Assembly (NCBI GenBank): GCA_015066105.1 | Contig: SVOY01000003.1 | Coordinates: 1-64,000, forward strand | Direction: 5' to 3' | Length of the DNA: 64,000 nucleotides | DNA from: Oscillospiraceae bacterium | GTDB lineage: Bacteria > Bacillota > Clostridia > Oscillospirales > Acutalibacteraceae | Shown here: positions 1-7,286 of the stretch, one piece after another | How the letters are laid out: every line of letters starts with the position of its first letter | Position numbering within the stretch: the stretch's first letter is position 1 | Notes under the pieces: model-generated | Told to the model about the DNA's origin: nothing | Seen by the model: only the letters and a program-made list of their open reading frames with translations | Databases searched by the model: none | Translations under genes and position numbers: made by a program

Positions 1-405
1 CTGATTTTGTATATACTTTTCTATCACTTTCTTGTTTCGACCGACTGTATCCACGTAATATCCTCTGCACCAAAAATGTCGGTTCCCGTACTTATATTTT
101 AAATTTGCATGTCGATCGAAAATCATTAGTGTGCTTTTACCCTTGAGATATCCCATAAATTGTGCTACACTTAAGTAAGGGGGTATCGACACCAAAAGGT
201 GTATGTGATCCTTACAAGCTTCTGCTTCTATTATTTCTACTCCTTTTTGTTCGCACAATTTCCTTATTATCTGCCCAATATCCTTTTTCAGCTTTCCATA
301 TATTTCTTTTCTTCTGTATTTGGGTGCAAATACTATATGATACTGACATCTGTAAGTTGAATGTGATAATGTTTTTATTTCGTTGTTACCATCTTTTTTG
401 AACAT
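1..405 (-). CDS. tnpA: IS200/IS605 family transposase TnpA (Y1 HUH single-strand transposase), 3'-truncated by window
   Basis: Translated from ATG at 405 this gives 135 codons without a stop, so the C-terminus lies outside the window; the family is usually about 140-155 residues. The beginning (MFKKDGNNEIKTLSHSTYRC) and the segment YHIVFAPKYRRK are typical of TnpA. The HUH metal-binding motif is seen as HIHLLVS, and the catalytic tyrosine region as GYYVDTVGRN. A strong AAGGAGG site at 412-420 fixes the start. TnpA cuts and rejoins single-stranded DNA at hairpin ends using a 5'-phosphotyrosine intermediate. Annotated on the minus strand; the plus-strand reading frame over the same bases is a shadow. 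Confidence 0.93.
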   Translation of the reverse strand, partial: MFKKDGNNEIKTLSHSTYRCQYHIVFAPKYRRKEIYGKLKKDIGQIIRKLCEQKGVEIIEAEACKDHIHLLVSIPPYLSVAQFMGYLKGKSTLMIFDRHANLKYKYGNRHFWCRGYYVDTVGRNKKVIEKYIQNQ

Positions 406-558
406 GTTTTTAACCTCCTTGTATTTTAGTAATGCGGCTGCCAAACCATTTCTATTATACTCGGAGGTTAATTTTTTCTCTTCGTTTTTGTGGCTTGCCA
501 TTGCTCGCCACGTTTTATTTTTACTAAAGCTTTTTTATTCCCCCGGTAGAACCGGGGG
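1..558 (-). mobile_element. IS200/IS605-type insertion sequence, right part only (cut by window edge)
   Basis: A TnpA-like gene is read leftwards off the window edge. Upstream of it lies a perfect 8-bp-stem hairpin at 540-558 (CCCCCGGT, loop AGA, ACCGGGGG), typical of the subterminal hairpins recognised by Y1 transposases of this family. A second hairpin (GTGGC...GCCAC, 490-511) lies in the tnpA 5' leader, where IS200 elements usually carry a translation-damping structure. No tnpB is seen in the window. The outer boundary is inferred from the hairpin, so the exact end is uncertain by tens of bases. The element sits just beyond the gpmI terminator. Confidence 0.8.
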
Positions 559-585
559 TTGTGTCTTTGCTGAAGACCAAATGAC

Positions 586-619
586 AAAACGGCGACAAGC
601 AGTATACTGTCGCCGTTTT
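586..619 (-). terminator. Terminator downstream of gpmI
   Basis: A perfect 12-bp stem (AAAACGGCGACA at 586-597 and TGTCGCCGTTTT at 608-619) with a 10-nt loop lies 29 nt past the gpmI stop codon. The A/T ends of the stem make it usable on either strand. Confidence 0.8.
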
Positions 620-647
620 CCGAATTATATAAGCTATTTACACACGC

Positions 648-2180
648 TTATTTTACAATGCTTTCGCCCGTCATTTCAGCAGGCTGTGCAAGATTCATAA
701 TCTTAAGCATTGTGGGAGCAATGTCGCAAAGCTTACCGCCCTCGCGAAGCTCACAGTCGTAGCCGCAAACCACAAAGGGTACGGGGTTTGTTGTGTGAGC
801 GGTAAAGGGTGAGCCGTCTGCCTCATACATCTTATCGGCATTACCGTGGTCAGCCGTAATAAGCATTACACCGTCCATTTCCATAACTGCATCGTAAACC
901 TTGCCTACGCAGGTATCAACAGCCTCAACAGCTGCCTGAGCGGCGGCAAAAATACCCGTATGGCCAACCATATCGCAGTTAGCAAAGTTAAGGATAATAG
1001 CATCGTACTTGCCGGTTCTGATGGCCTCGGTTACCTTTTCCGTAACCTCGTAGGCACTCATTTCGGGCTGAAGGTCATAGGTTGCAACCTTGGGTGAAGC
1101 AACAAGAATTCTGTCCTCGCCCTCGTACTGCTTTTCAACACCGCCGTTGAAGAAGAAGGTTACGTGAGCGTACTTTTCTGTTTCGGCAATGCGAAGCTGT
1201 GTTTTGCCCATTTTTGCAAGATATTCGCCGAAGGTGTTTTCAAGGGTCTGAGGCTTGAAGGCAACGTGTACGTTGGGCATTGTTGCATCGTACTGAGTCA
1301 TACATACATAGTAAAGGGGGAAGAAGCCGTCTCTTCTCTCAAAGCCGTCAAATGCCTCGTCAACAAAGGTTCTTGTGATTTCTCTTGCTCTGTCGGGGCG
1401 GAAGTTGAAGAATACAACGCTGTCGTTTGCCTTGATTGTTGCATTTTCGGCACAAACGGTGGGAAGCACGAATTCGTCTGTAAGGTTTTTGCCGTCAGCG
1501 TCAACGGTCTCGTAGCTTTCCTTGATAGCGGCAACGGGACATTCAGCCTTTACGCCCTCACCGTAAACCATTGCGGCATAGGCCTTGCCTACTCTGTCCC
1601 AACGGTTATCTCTGTCCATAGCGTAGTATCTGCCCATTACGGTAGCTACCTTGCCAAGACCGATTTCCTTAAGCTTGTTGCAGGTTTCCTCAACAAAATC
1701 AGCACCCGAAGCGGGAGGAACATCACGGCCGTCAAGGAAGCAGTGAACATAAACCTCGCTAAGGCCCATTCTCTTTGCCATTTCAACAATAGCATACATA
1801 TGGGTGTTGTGTGAATGAACGCCACCGTCACTCATAAGGCCCATAAGGTGAAGGGCACTGCCGTTTTTAAGGCAGTTTTCCATTGCACCCCTGAGTGCCT
1901 CGTTTTCAAAAAAGTCGCCGTCCTTGATGGACTTTGTGATACGGGTAAGCTCCTGATATACAACACGGCCTGCACCGATGTTTGTGTGACCTACCTCACT
2001 GTTACCCATCTGACCGTCGGGAAGACCTACATCCATACCTGATGCACCGATAAAGGTCATGGGGTTTTCTTTCATTATTTTATCAAGATTGGGAGTTGCG
2101 GCAGAGAAAATTGCGTTGCCGTAATTGTCGTCATTTTTGCCGAAACCGTCCATAATGCAAAGTAATACAGGCTTTTTCAT
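648..2180 (-). CDS. gpmI: 2,3-bisphosphoglycerate-independent phosphoglycerate mutase
   Basis: Interconverts 3-phosphoglycerate and 2-phosphoglycerate in lower glycolysis, using two Mn2+ ions and a phosphoserine intermediate; cytosolic. The 510-residue length matches the family. The N-terminal CIMDGFG holds a metal-binding Asp, the motif DGQMGNSEVGH carries the nucleophilic Ser, DGRDVPP is the substrate-binding loop, and ADHGNADKM near the C-terminus gives further metal ligands. It is the last gene of the pgk-tpiA-gpmI direction but is separated from tpiA by a terminator. In that 90-nt gap, 2213-2238 carries a short repetitive GGCCCT/TTGGC run of unknown meaning. Start ATG at 2180 is preceded by an AAAGGA site. 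Confidence 0.98.
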   Translation of the reverse strand: MKKPVLLCIMDGFGKNDDNYGNAIFSAATPNLDKIMKENPMTFIGASGMDVGLPDGQMGNSEVGHTNIGAGRVVYQELTRITKSIKDGDFFENEALRGAMENCLKNGSALHLMGLMSDGGVHSHNTHMYAIVEMAKRMGLSEVYVHCFLDGRDVPPASGADFVEETCNKLKEIGLGKVATVMGRYYAMDRDNRWDRVGKAYAAMVYGEGVKAECPVAAIKESYETVDADGKNLTDEFVLPTVCAENATIKANDSVVFFNFRPDRAREITRTFVDEAFDGFERRDGFFPLYYVCMTQYDATMPNVHVAFKPQTLENTFGEYLAKMGKTQLRIAETEKYAHVTFFFNGGVEKQYEGEDRILVASPKVATYDLQPEMSAYEVTEKVTEAIRTGKYDAIILNFANCDMVGHTGIFAAAQAAVEAVDTCVGKVYDAVMEMDGVMLITADHGNADKMYEADGSPFTAHTTNPVPFVVCGYDCELREGGKLCDIAPTMLKIMNLAQPAEMTGESIVK

Positions 2181-2239
2181 TTGAATTTTTCCTTTCTCTG
2201 ATTCGAATATCGGCCCTTGGCTCTTGGCCCTCGGCCCTC

Positions 2240-2267
2240 AAAAAAAGGGCTCTCTCGAGCCCTTTTT
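2240..2267 (-). terminator. Terminator downstream of tpiA
   Basis: Stem GGGCTC (2247-2252) and GAGCCC (2257-2262), loop TCTC, followed on the minus strand by seven T residues (2246-2240). It begins directly after the tpiA stop, so gpmI expression needs read-through or its own promoter. Confidence 0.85.
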
Positions 2268-2271
2268 GTTT

Positions 2272-3045
2272 TTATTTCTGCTCGGAAGCTGCCTTAACGA
2301 TAACTGAGAAGTCTGCTGCCTTAAGTGATGCGCCGCCGATAAGACCGCCGTCAACATTAACCTTAGCAACAAGCTCTGCTGCATTCTTAGCGTTCATTGA
2401 GCCGCCGTACTGAACTGTTACAGCCTCTGCTGCCTCTGCGCCATAAGCCTCAGCAATGGCTGCACGGCAGTAGCCGTTACCCTCGTCTGCCTGGTCAGCA
2501 GTTGCGGTAACACCCGTGCCGATTGCCCATACGGGCTCGTAAGCGATAACAACATTCTTAAGGTCTTCAGCACTTACATTTGTGAGAGCCATCTTTGTCT
2601 GATACTTAAGAAGAGTCTCTGTATAGCCGAGCTCTCTCTGCTCAAGAGTTTCACCAACGCAGATGATGGGCTTGAGACCTGCCTTGAGAGCAGCAAGTGA
2701 GCGAAGGTTTACAGTCTGGTCTGTTTCGCCGAAGTACTGTCTTCTTTCGCTGTGACCTACAACAACATACTCAACGCCGCATTCCTTAAGCATTTCAGCT
2801 GAAATTTCACCTGTGTATGCACCGGAAGCCTTGAAGTGTACATTTTCTGCACCGATTTTGATGTTTGAGCCCTTAGCTGCTTCGATTGCTGTTGCAATGT
2901 CAACAAAGGGAACGCAAAGAACTACTTCACAGTCAGCACCTGCAACGAGGGGCTTCATTTCTTCGATAAGAGCCTTTGCCTGAGAGGGAGTCATATTCAT
3001 TTTCCAGTTACCTGCGATAACTGCCTTACGTGTAGCTTTATTCAT
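2272..3045 (-). CDS. tpiA: Triosephosphate isomerase
   Basis: Interconverts dihydroxyacetone phosphate and glyceraldehyde 3-phosphate. The 257 residues show a complete TIM barrel with all catalytic elements: the Lys in GNWKMN near the N-terminus, the His in VVGHSERR, the Glu in YEPVWAIGTG (start of the flexible loop 6), and the phosphate-binding QYGGSMN and GGASL turns near the C-terminus. An AAGGAG ribosome-binding site at 3055-3060 sits immediately beside the left inverted repeat of the four-helix-bundle cassette, so any insertion there stopped just short of the tpiA translation signals. Expected to be cotranscribed with pgk from the promoter at 4795-4823. Confidence 0.98.
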   Translation of the reverse strand: MNKATRKAVIAGNWKMNMTPSQAKALIEEMKPLVAGADCEVVLCVPFVDIATAIEAAKGSNIKIGAENVHFKASGAYTGEISAEMLKECGVEYVVVGHSERRQYFGETDQTVNLRSLAALKAGLKPIICVGETLEQRELGYTETLLKYQTKMALTNVSAEDLKNVVIAYEPVWAIGTGVTATADQADEGNGYCRAAIAEAYGAEAAEAVTVQYGGSMNAKNAAELVAKVNVDGGLIGGASLKAADFSVIVKAASEQK

Positions 3046-3068
3046 TTTTCTTACTCCTTTATATTCAT

Positions 3069-3105
3069 AATGCAGAGTGCAGAATGCAGAATGCAGAATG
3101 AATTT
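3069..3105. repeat. Left inverted repeat (TGCAGAA units) beside the four-helix-bundle gene
   Basis: Four consecutive 7-nt units of the TGCAGAA/TGCAGAG type. The same units recur in inverted orientation at 3513-3552. It ends two bases before the stop codon of the four-helix-bundle gene. Confidence 0.85.
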
Positions 3106-3106
3106 G

Positions 3107-3454
3107 TTATTTTATTTTTGTGTTTTTACAAATAGTTGTAAGGATTGAGATAATTTCATCTGCATCTGCAGAAATGTCCTCGAATTCTTTAACCGTCAAA
3201 AAATCCGTTTCTTTTAAAAGTCGCAACCAATAAAAAGTCTCATTTGCTTCTTTTAAAGCTATACTCATTTTTGTATAAAAATCAGGTTTAGATTGAGCTT
3301 TTTGTCCTTCCGCAACATTGGCACCTATGCTCGTACCGCTACGCAACAACTGTTTTGATAATATAAACTCTTTTTTGTCAGCAGTAAGATACTTATAGAG
3401 ATTTACAATTCTGACCGCAAACTTAAAAGATTTATTTTCAATTATATTTTCCAT
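3107..3454 (-). CDS. Four helix bundle protein (23S rRNA intervening-sequence protein family)
   Basis: A 115-residue, Lys/Glu-rich, all-helical protein of the TIGR02436/Avd-like family. Family hallmarks seen are [20 protein letters not shown] followed by [12 protein letters not shown], and a conserved [12 protein letters not shown] segment. Members are encoded inside 23S rRNA insertions, stand alone, or act as accessory subunits of diversity-generating retroelements. No reverse transcriptase, template repeat or rRNA is present here, so this is a stand-alone copy. The gene is more AT-rich than pgk and tpiA and occupies the gap between them exactly, with inverted TGCAGAA repeats on both sides. 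The molecular function of stand-alone copies is not known to me. Confidence 0.9.
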   Translation of the reverse strand: MENIIENKSFKFAVRIVNLYKYLTADKKEFILSKQLLRSGTSIGANVAEGQKAQSKPDFYTKMSIALKEANETFYWLRLLKETDFLTVKEFEDISADADEIISILTTICKNTKIK

Positions 3455-3512
3455 AACTCAATTTAATATTTTAAAAACAGACACTAACTCGTCTAATTGC
3501 AGTATGCAGGGT

Positions 3513-3552
3513 GCAATTCTGCGCTCTGCACTCTGCATTCTGCATTCAAATT
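3513..3552. repeat. Right inverted repeat (TTCTGCA units) beside the four-helix-bundle gene
   Basis: Units of the TCTGCAT/TCTGCGC type, reverse-complementary to 3069-3105. It runs right into the pgk stop codon at 3551-3553. In a pgk-tpiA transcript the two repeats could pair over about 35 nt and loop out the four-helix-bundle gene. Confidence 0.85.
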
Positions 3553-4741
3553 ATTTATCGTTGAGAGCAACAACACCGGGAAGGTCCTTACCCTCAAGGA
3601 ATTCAAGAGAAGCACCGCCGCCTGTTGAGATGTGGCTCATCTTGTCGGCAAAGCCGAGCTTCTGAACAGCTGCAGCTGAGTCACCGCCGCCGATGATTGA
3701 AATTGAGCCGCTTTCAGCTACTGCTGTTGCAACTGCAACTGTACCTGAAGCAAAGTTCTTCCACTCTGAAACGCCCATAGGTCCGTTCCAGATAACTGTG
3801 CCTGCACCCTTGATAGCGTCAGCAAAAAGCTCTTCTGTCTTGGGGCCGATGTCGAGACCCATCCAGCCGTCGGGGATGTTGTCTGAATCAACAATCATTA
3901 CCTCTGTATCCTCGGCATATTCCTTACCGAGTCTGTTATCAACGGGGATAAGGAACTTAACACCCTTAGCTTCTGCTTCAGCCATCATTTCCTTAGCCAT
4001 TTCAATCTTGTCCTCTTCACAGATTGAGGTACCAACGCTGTAGCCCTTTGCTGCAAAGAAGGTGTATGCCATACCGCCGCCTACGATAAGGGTATCAACC
4101 TTATCCATGAGGTTTGTGATAACGCCGATTTTGTCGCTTACCTTTGCGCCGCCGAGAATAGCAACAAGAGGTCTCTTGGGTTCTTCAAGAGCACCGCCGA
4201 TATATTCAAGCTCCTTACGGATAAGGTAGCCGCCTACTGCGGGAAGATAATCAGCAACGCCTGTTGTTGAGCTGTGAGCTCTGTGAGCTGAGCCGAAAGC
4301 GTCGTTTACATAAATTTCTGCAAGGTCAGCAAGTGCCTTTGAGAATTCGGGGTCATTCTTTGTTTCTTCCTTGTGGAAGCGTACGTTTTCAAGAAGAAGA
4401 ACCTCGCCTTCCTTAAGGTCAGCTGCAAGTGCCTTTGCACTTTCGCCTACAACGTCCTTAGCCATTTTAACCTCAATACCGAGAAGCTCGCCGAGTCTTA
4501 CTGCAACGGGGGCAAGTGAGAATTCAGGCTTGAATTCACCCTTGGGTCTGCCGAGGTGTGAGCAAGCGATAACCTTTGCACCGTTATCAAGAAGATATTT
4601 GATTGTGGGAAGTGAAGCAACAATTCTCTTGTCGCTGGTGATAACACCGTTTTCCATCTTTACGTTGAAATCGCAACGGATGAGGACCTTTTTGCCTCTT
4701 ACGTCAATGTCTTCAACTGACTTTTTGTTTAATACGTTCAT
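3551..4741 (-). CDS. pgk: Phosphoglycerate kinase
   Basis: Transfers phosphate from 1,3-bisphosphoglycerate to ADP, making ATP and 3-phosphoglycerate. The 396-residue protein has the standard length. Diagnostic segments are the substrate loop [11 protein letters not shown], the SHLGRPKGE motif, the hinge [12 protein letters not shown], and the C-terminal nucleotide-binding GGGDSAAAV and [13 protein letters not shown] motifs. It is first in the pgk/tpiA/gpmI direction and has a good sigma-A promoter at 4795-4823. A gapA gene, often next to pgk in Clostridia, is not in this window. Confidence 0.98.
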   Translation of the reverse strand: MNVLNKKSVEDIDVRGKKVLIRCDFNVKMENGVITSDKRIVASLPTIKYLLDNGAKVIACSHLGRPKGEFKPEFSLAPVAVRLGELLGIEVKMAKDVVGESAKALAADLKEGEVLLLENVRFHKEETKNDPEFSKALADLAEIYVNDAFGSAHRAHSSTTGVADYLPAVGGYLIRKELEYIGGALEEPKRPLVAILGGAKVSDKIGVITNLMDKVDTLIVGGGMAYTFFAAKGYSVGTSICEEDKIEMAKEMMAEAEAKGVKFLIPVDNRLGKEYAEDTEVMIVDSDNIPDGWMGLDIGPKTEELFADAIKGAGTVIWNGPMGVSEWKNFASGTVAVATAVAESGSISIIGGGDSAAAVQKLGFADKMSHISTGGGASLEFLEGKDLPGVVALNDK

Positions 4742-4794
4742 TGTTTTCTGTCCTTTCGTAAATAACTTTTATAGAATAAAAAACACCGTTTGTT

Positions 4795-4823
4795 ATTGTA
4801 TAACATTATTGGATTTTTTTCAA
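4795..4823 (-). promoter_or_regulatory. Sigma-A promoter of pgk
   Basis: On the minus strand, -35 TTGAAA (4823-4818), 17-nt spacer, -10 TACAAT (4800-4795). It implies a leader of about 47 nt before the pgk ATG. Confidence 0.75.
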
Positions 4824-4893
4824 TAGTTTAGGCATAAAAAATAAGCATAGGGTGATGTAAATTTTTGAATAACATGTATGAGAGGACCGAGAG

Positions 4894-4953
4894 GCACCGC
4901 TTTGCGGTGCAGTAGTAAGTAGTAAGGAACGGGCGGTGAAATCACCGCCCGTT
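4894..4953. terminator. Two adjacent hairpins between pgk and the membrane-protein gene
   Basis: Hairpin one is GCACCGC-TTT-GCGGTGC (4894-4910). Hairpin two is a 12-bp perfect stem, AACGGGCGGTGA and TCACCGCCCGTT (4928-4953). The second lies 31 nt past the stop of the minus-strand gene ending at 4984 and could terminate it, though no clear T-tract follows. Confidence 0.5.
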
Positions 4954-4963
4954 GTTCAAAGAT

Positions 4964-4980
4964 AGAGAACCATCCCCTGT
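4964..4980 (-). repeat. Inverted-repeat copy flanking the membrane-protein gene (left)
   Basis: Read on the minus strand it is ACAGGGGATGGTTCTCT. A copy with 14 of 17 bases identical lies in the opposite orientation at 5833-5849, on the other side of the gene. Confidence 0.6.
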
Positions 4981-4983
4981 GTT

Positions 4984-5811
4984 CTACTGAGGTATTACTA
5001 ACAACCGTCCATTATCAAGTGTTTCTTTCATTAAATCATATTGTTCCACACAAGTATCAACCAGTTCGTTTTCATCAATTATCGTTGCATTTGAAAGAGT
5101 AATATACATAAAATTATTATCTTCCTGAATATAGGCAACATAATCAGAATTATACTTACATATATTCACTTGATGACTTCCCACTGAATATGTACTTTTA
5201 TTTCCAAGTTCAACAACAGAAGTTTTATCAAAATACAATCGTTCTAACAAAAATTTTGTGTAGATTAAAATATTTTCAGTGTTTAAAAATTCCAGCTCGT
5301 AGTACATAGAAAACTCTGAATTGATAATATCAGAATCAACATAAACCATTACTGTGTTTTTCAAGTCGCTCTTATATATCTCGTAAGCACCGGTATTTTC
5401 TGTACCATCTGAATATTCATCATAAAAAGGTAAGTATCTTTTATGCAAATCGTATGCCACATTTTGTTTTGCATTTTGTGTTTGTGAATTGTACGCTTTC
5501 GAAAAAAATGGATTGTTACCGAAATTTCCGCTAATATACCCTGACGCAAAGCCAATGGCAATAATGACAAAAATAACAGCGAACACTTTTTCGATTTTTA
5601 ATTCAGTCTCATCTTTTTTTGAAAGCAAAAACATCACCATCAAAAGGACTATAGCTGTTAATAAAAATATTTTTGAAGGATTTAAATAACTATAGATACG
5701 TCCAAAATCATAAGCATCTAATTCACACATCAAAGCTTTTATAAAACATACCATTGAAAGTAAAAAAGAAAAAATAGAACTAATTATAAGTATATATCTT
5801 GCAGTTTTCAT
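4984..5811 (-). CDS. Hypothetical membrane-anchored protein
   Basis: A 275-residue protein, not recognised. The start is placed at ATG 5811 (MKTARYILIISSIF) because an AGGAG site lies 12 nt upstream; 18 further in-frame codons upstream lack such a site. It has three hydrophobic segments in the first 90 residues (about 5-27, 45-62, 75-95), the second followed by a charged KKDETELK loop, then a roughly 180-residue Tyr/Asn/Asp-rich extracytoplasmic part. The coding sequence is visibly more AT-rich than the neighbouring glycolytic genes and is bracketed by short inverted repeats (4964-4980, 5833-5849), so it may have been acquired. No function is proposed. Confidence 0.75.
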   Translation of the reverse strand: MKTARYILIISSIFSFLLSMVCFIKALMCELDAYDFGRIYSYLNPSKIFLLTAIVLLMVMFLLSKKDETELKIEKVFAVIFVIIAIGFASGYISGNFGNNPFFSKAYNSQTQNAKQNVAYDLHKRYLPFYDEYSDGTENTGAYEIYKSDLKNTVMVYVDSDIINSEFSMYYELEFLNTENILIYTKFLLERLYFDKTSVVELGNKSTYSVGSHQVNICKYNSDYVAYIQEDNNFMYITLSNATIIDENELVDTCVEQYDLMKETLDNGRLLVIPQ

Positions 5812-5832
5812 CTTATTACCAACTCCTGTAAA

Positions 5833-5849
5833 ACAAGGGACGGTTCTAT
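5833..5849 (+). repeat. Inverted-repeat copy flanking the membrane-protein gene (right)
   Basis: ACAAGGGACGGTTCTAT, matching the reverse complement of 4964-4980 at 14 of 17 positions. A longer imperfect stem GACGGTT/AACCGTC (5840-5846 region with 5871-5877) also involves this copy. Confidence 0.6.
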
Positions 5850-5900
5850 GTGTCAGTATTTTCATTCCAACCGTCTCAGATTGTTTTTCTTTCCGTTATC

Positions 5901-6992
5901 TCAGCTTTCCCAAGGCATATCGTTTTTGGGAGTTTCTTTGTTTTTACTGCTTTTCTTCTTCTTTGCTATAAGAACAACAGCAATTACAACACCGATGACA
6001 GCAACCACACCGATTGCAATGACAGAAAACCCTCTGAAATAAAGCGTTGCAAAATCTTCATGCTCTTCATTGTCAGCATCGGTAATTGTCACCTGCTCCG
6101 ACTTGTCAGGAACAATCTCTGTAACTTCTTCATAACCGCCGCCGAAAACATTTTCCGCCATATCGACAACAATAACAAGTGGAATACCCGTCTTTTCTCT
6201 GAATGAGTCTATTGCATCATTCACAACATCCTTTGAAATGTCTAATTCCGTAAAATTCACAAGGCGTGAAATTTTTTCAGGCGCATCTGCCGCAGGGCTT
6301 GTGAAGGATGAACCGAGGTTTGCATCGGCAATGCTGTTTTCCATTGCTCTTACAACGTCGGCAAGGTTATTGTCAAGAGTATAACCGTAATAATTGGTGT
6401 TGATATACTGATTCATAGCTTCGCCGTATTCGGTATACTCGCCAAACATCTCATTGATTTCGGGCTTGACGTTGTCACCAACCCAGGCGATTGTGTAATA
6501 GCCGTCGGCCTCTTCATTTGCAAGGAAAATAAGAAGGATATTATCCTCGTAGCCGTCATAATCGCCGAAGGCTTTTTTATATTGCTCGTTAGCATAGTCC
6601 TGCATCGTGCCTTCATCATAACCGAAGCTTTCTTCACCTATGTAAACAGGATGTCCGTTTATTGTGACCTCTCCGGGTTCGGCAAAAAGCCAGAATGCGC
6701 CTAAAAGAATAAACATACCGATAACAACAGCGGTAAACACTGCTCCGCCGCAGCCTCCACCCACATAAGTTCTTCTGCCGAAGAAGGGTCCGCCGAAAAA
6801 CGGGCCGTGATGATGGTGATGATGTCCGTGATGATGTCCGCCGAAGCTTCCGCCGTTGTGACTTCCGCCGAAGTTACCGCCAAAAGAGCCTCCGCCAAAG
6901 CCTCTGCCGCCGCCGGAGAAGCCTCCTCCGCCGCCGAATGAACCGCCGCCGAAGCCTCCGCCTCTGCTGCCGCCGCCACCGGGTCCTGCCAT
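5901..6992 (-). CDS. Gly/His-rich membrane protein with TPM-like domain
   Basis: A 363-residue protein starting at ATG 6992 (MAGPGGGG...), preceded by AAAGGA. About the first 70 residues are a low-complexity Gly/Ser/Phe tract ending in a His-rich run (HHHGHHHHHHG), then a transmembrane helix (VFTAVVIGMFILLGAFWLF). An extracytoplasmic alpha/beta domain follows, with segments such as DFREKTGIPLVIVVD-like text (DSFREKTGIPLVIVVDMAE) resembling TPM-domain folds. A second helix (VIAIGVVAVIGVVIAVVLI) is followed by a Lys-rich cytoplasmic tail. Related Gly-rich/TPM proteins are common in Clostridia; their role is not established. The His run could bind metal. An upstream start 14 codons earlier is less likely. 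Confidence 0.7.
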   Translation of the reverse strand: MAGPGGGGSRGGGFGGGSFGGGGGFSGGGRGFGGGSFGGNFGGSHNGGSFGGHHHGHHHHHHGPFFGGPFFGRRTYVGGGCGGAVFTAVVIGMFILLGAFWLFAEPGEVTINGHPVYIGEESFGYDEGTMQDYANEQYKKAFGDYDGYEDNILLIFLANEEADGYYTIAWVGDNVKPEINEMFGEYTEYGEAMNQYINTNYYGYTLDNNLADVVRAMENSIADANLGSSFTSPAADAPEKISRLVNFTELDISKDVVNDAIDSFREKTGIPLVIVVDMAENVFGGGYEEVTEIVPDKSEQVTITDADNEEHEDFATLYFRGFSVIAIGVVAVIGVVIAVVLIAKKKKSSKNKETPKNDMPWES

Positions 6993-7030
6993 AAAAACAC
7001 GTCCTTTCTCTATATTTCGGGTAAAACATA

Positions 7031-7057
7031 ACACCTGTGCAAAACGGGCACAGGTGT
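7031..7057 (-). terminator. Hairpin between the 44-aa gene and the Gly-rich gene
   Basis: Stem ACACCTGTGC (7031-7040) and GCACAGGTGT (7048-7057) with a 7-nt loop, 14 nt after the small gene's stop. It could terminate or attenuate transcription into the Gly-rich gene. T-richness afterwards is modest. Confidence 0.6.
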
Positions 7058-7070
7058 ATGGGGTTAATTC

Positions 7071-7205
7071 TTATTCACCAAGATAAATATCGTAGAAGAT
7101 GTACTTGAAGAAATTAAAAATTTCTACCCAGAAGTCGAAAAAAACTTCATATAAATTTCTGTGCTCTTCTGTTTCTACATTGGTATCTGCTATATTTTCA
7201 TTCAT
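7071..7205 (-). CDS. Small 44-residue amphipathic/hydrophobic protein
   Basis: ATG at 7205 to TAA at 7071-7073, protein beginning MNENIADTNVETEEHRN. The first 17 residues are acidic and polar. The last 27 are aromatic and hydrophobic with spaced charges (FFDFWVEIFNFFKYIFYDIY), as in a membrane-associated amphipathic helix. Support for it being real: an AAGGAGG site at the right distance, a consensus-like promoter TTGACT-17-TAAAAT at 7238-7266, and a hairpin after the stop. I do not recognise a family. The tail resembles C-terminal tails of other exported proteins in this window (see findings). It may be a small membrane peptide; the function is unknown. Confidence 0.7.
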   Translation of the reverse strand: MNENIADTNVETEEHRNLYEVFFDFWVEIFNFFKYIFYDIYLGE

Positions 7206-7237
7206 TGCTGTTTCCTCCTTATTTATTTACTGACTAT

Positions 7238-7266
7238 ATTTTAAACTAAAAATGAAAATTAGTCAA
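7238..7266 (-). promoter_or_regulatory. Sigma-A promoter of the 44-residue gene
   Basis: Minus strand -35 TTGACT (7266-7261), 17-nt spacer, -10 TAAAAT (7243-7238). The leader is about 25 nt and contains the AAGGAGG site. Confidence 0.8.
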
Positions 7267-7286
7267 TAATTTTTAATAAAATTCAT

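Noticed and set aside
162..401. Plus-strand open frame of 79 codons
   Set aside because: It is the antisense shadow of the TnpA gene, which has HUH and Tyr motifs and a ribosome-binding site on the other strand.
1164..1814. Plus-strand open frame of 216 codons
   Set aside because: Antisense to gpmI; codon bias of a conserved gene leaves open complementary frames.
3107..3454. Diversity-generating retroelement
   Set aside because: The four-helix-bundle protein resembles Avd, but no reverse transcriptase, template repeat or variable gene is present.
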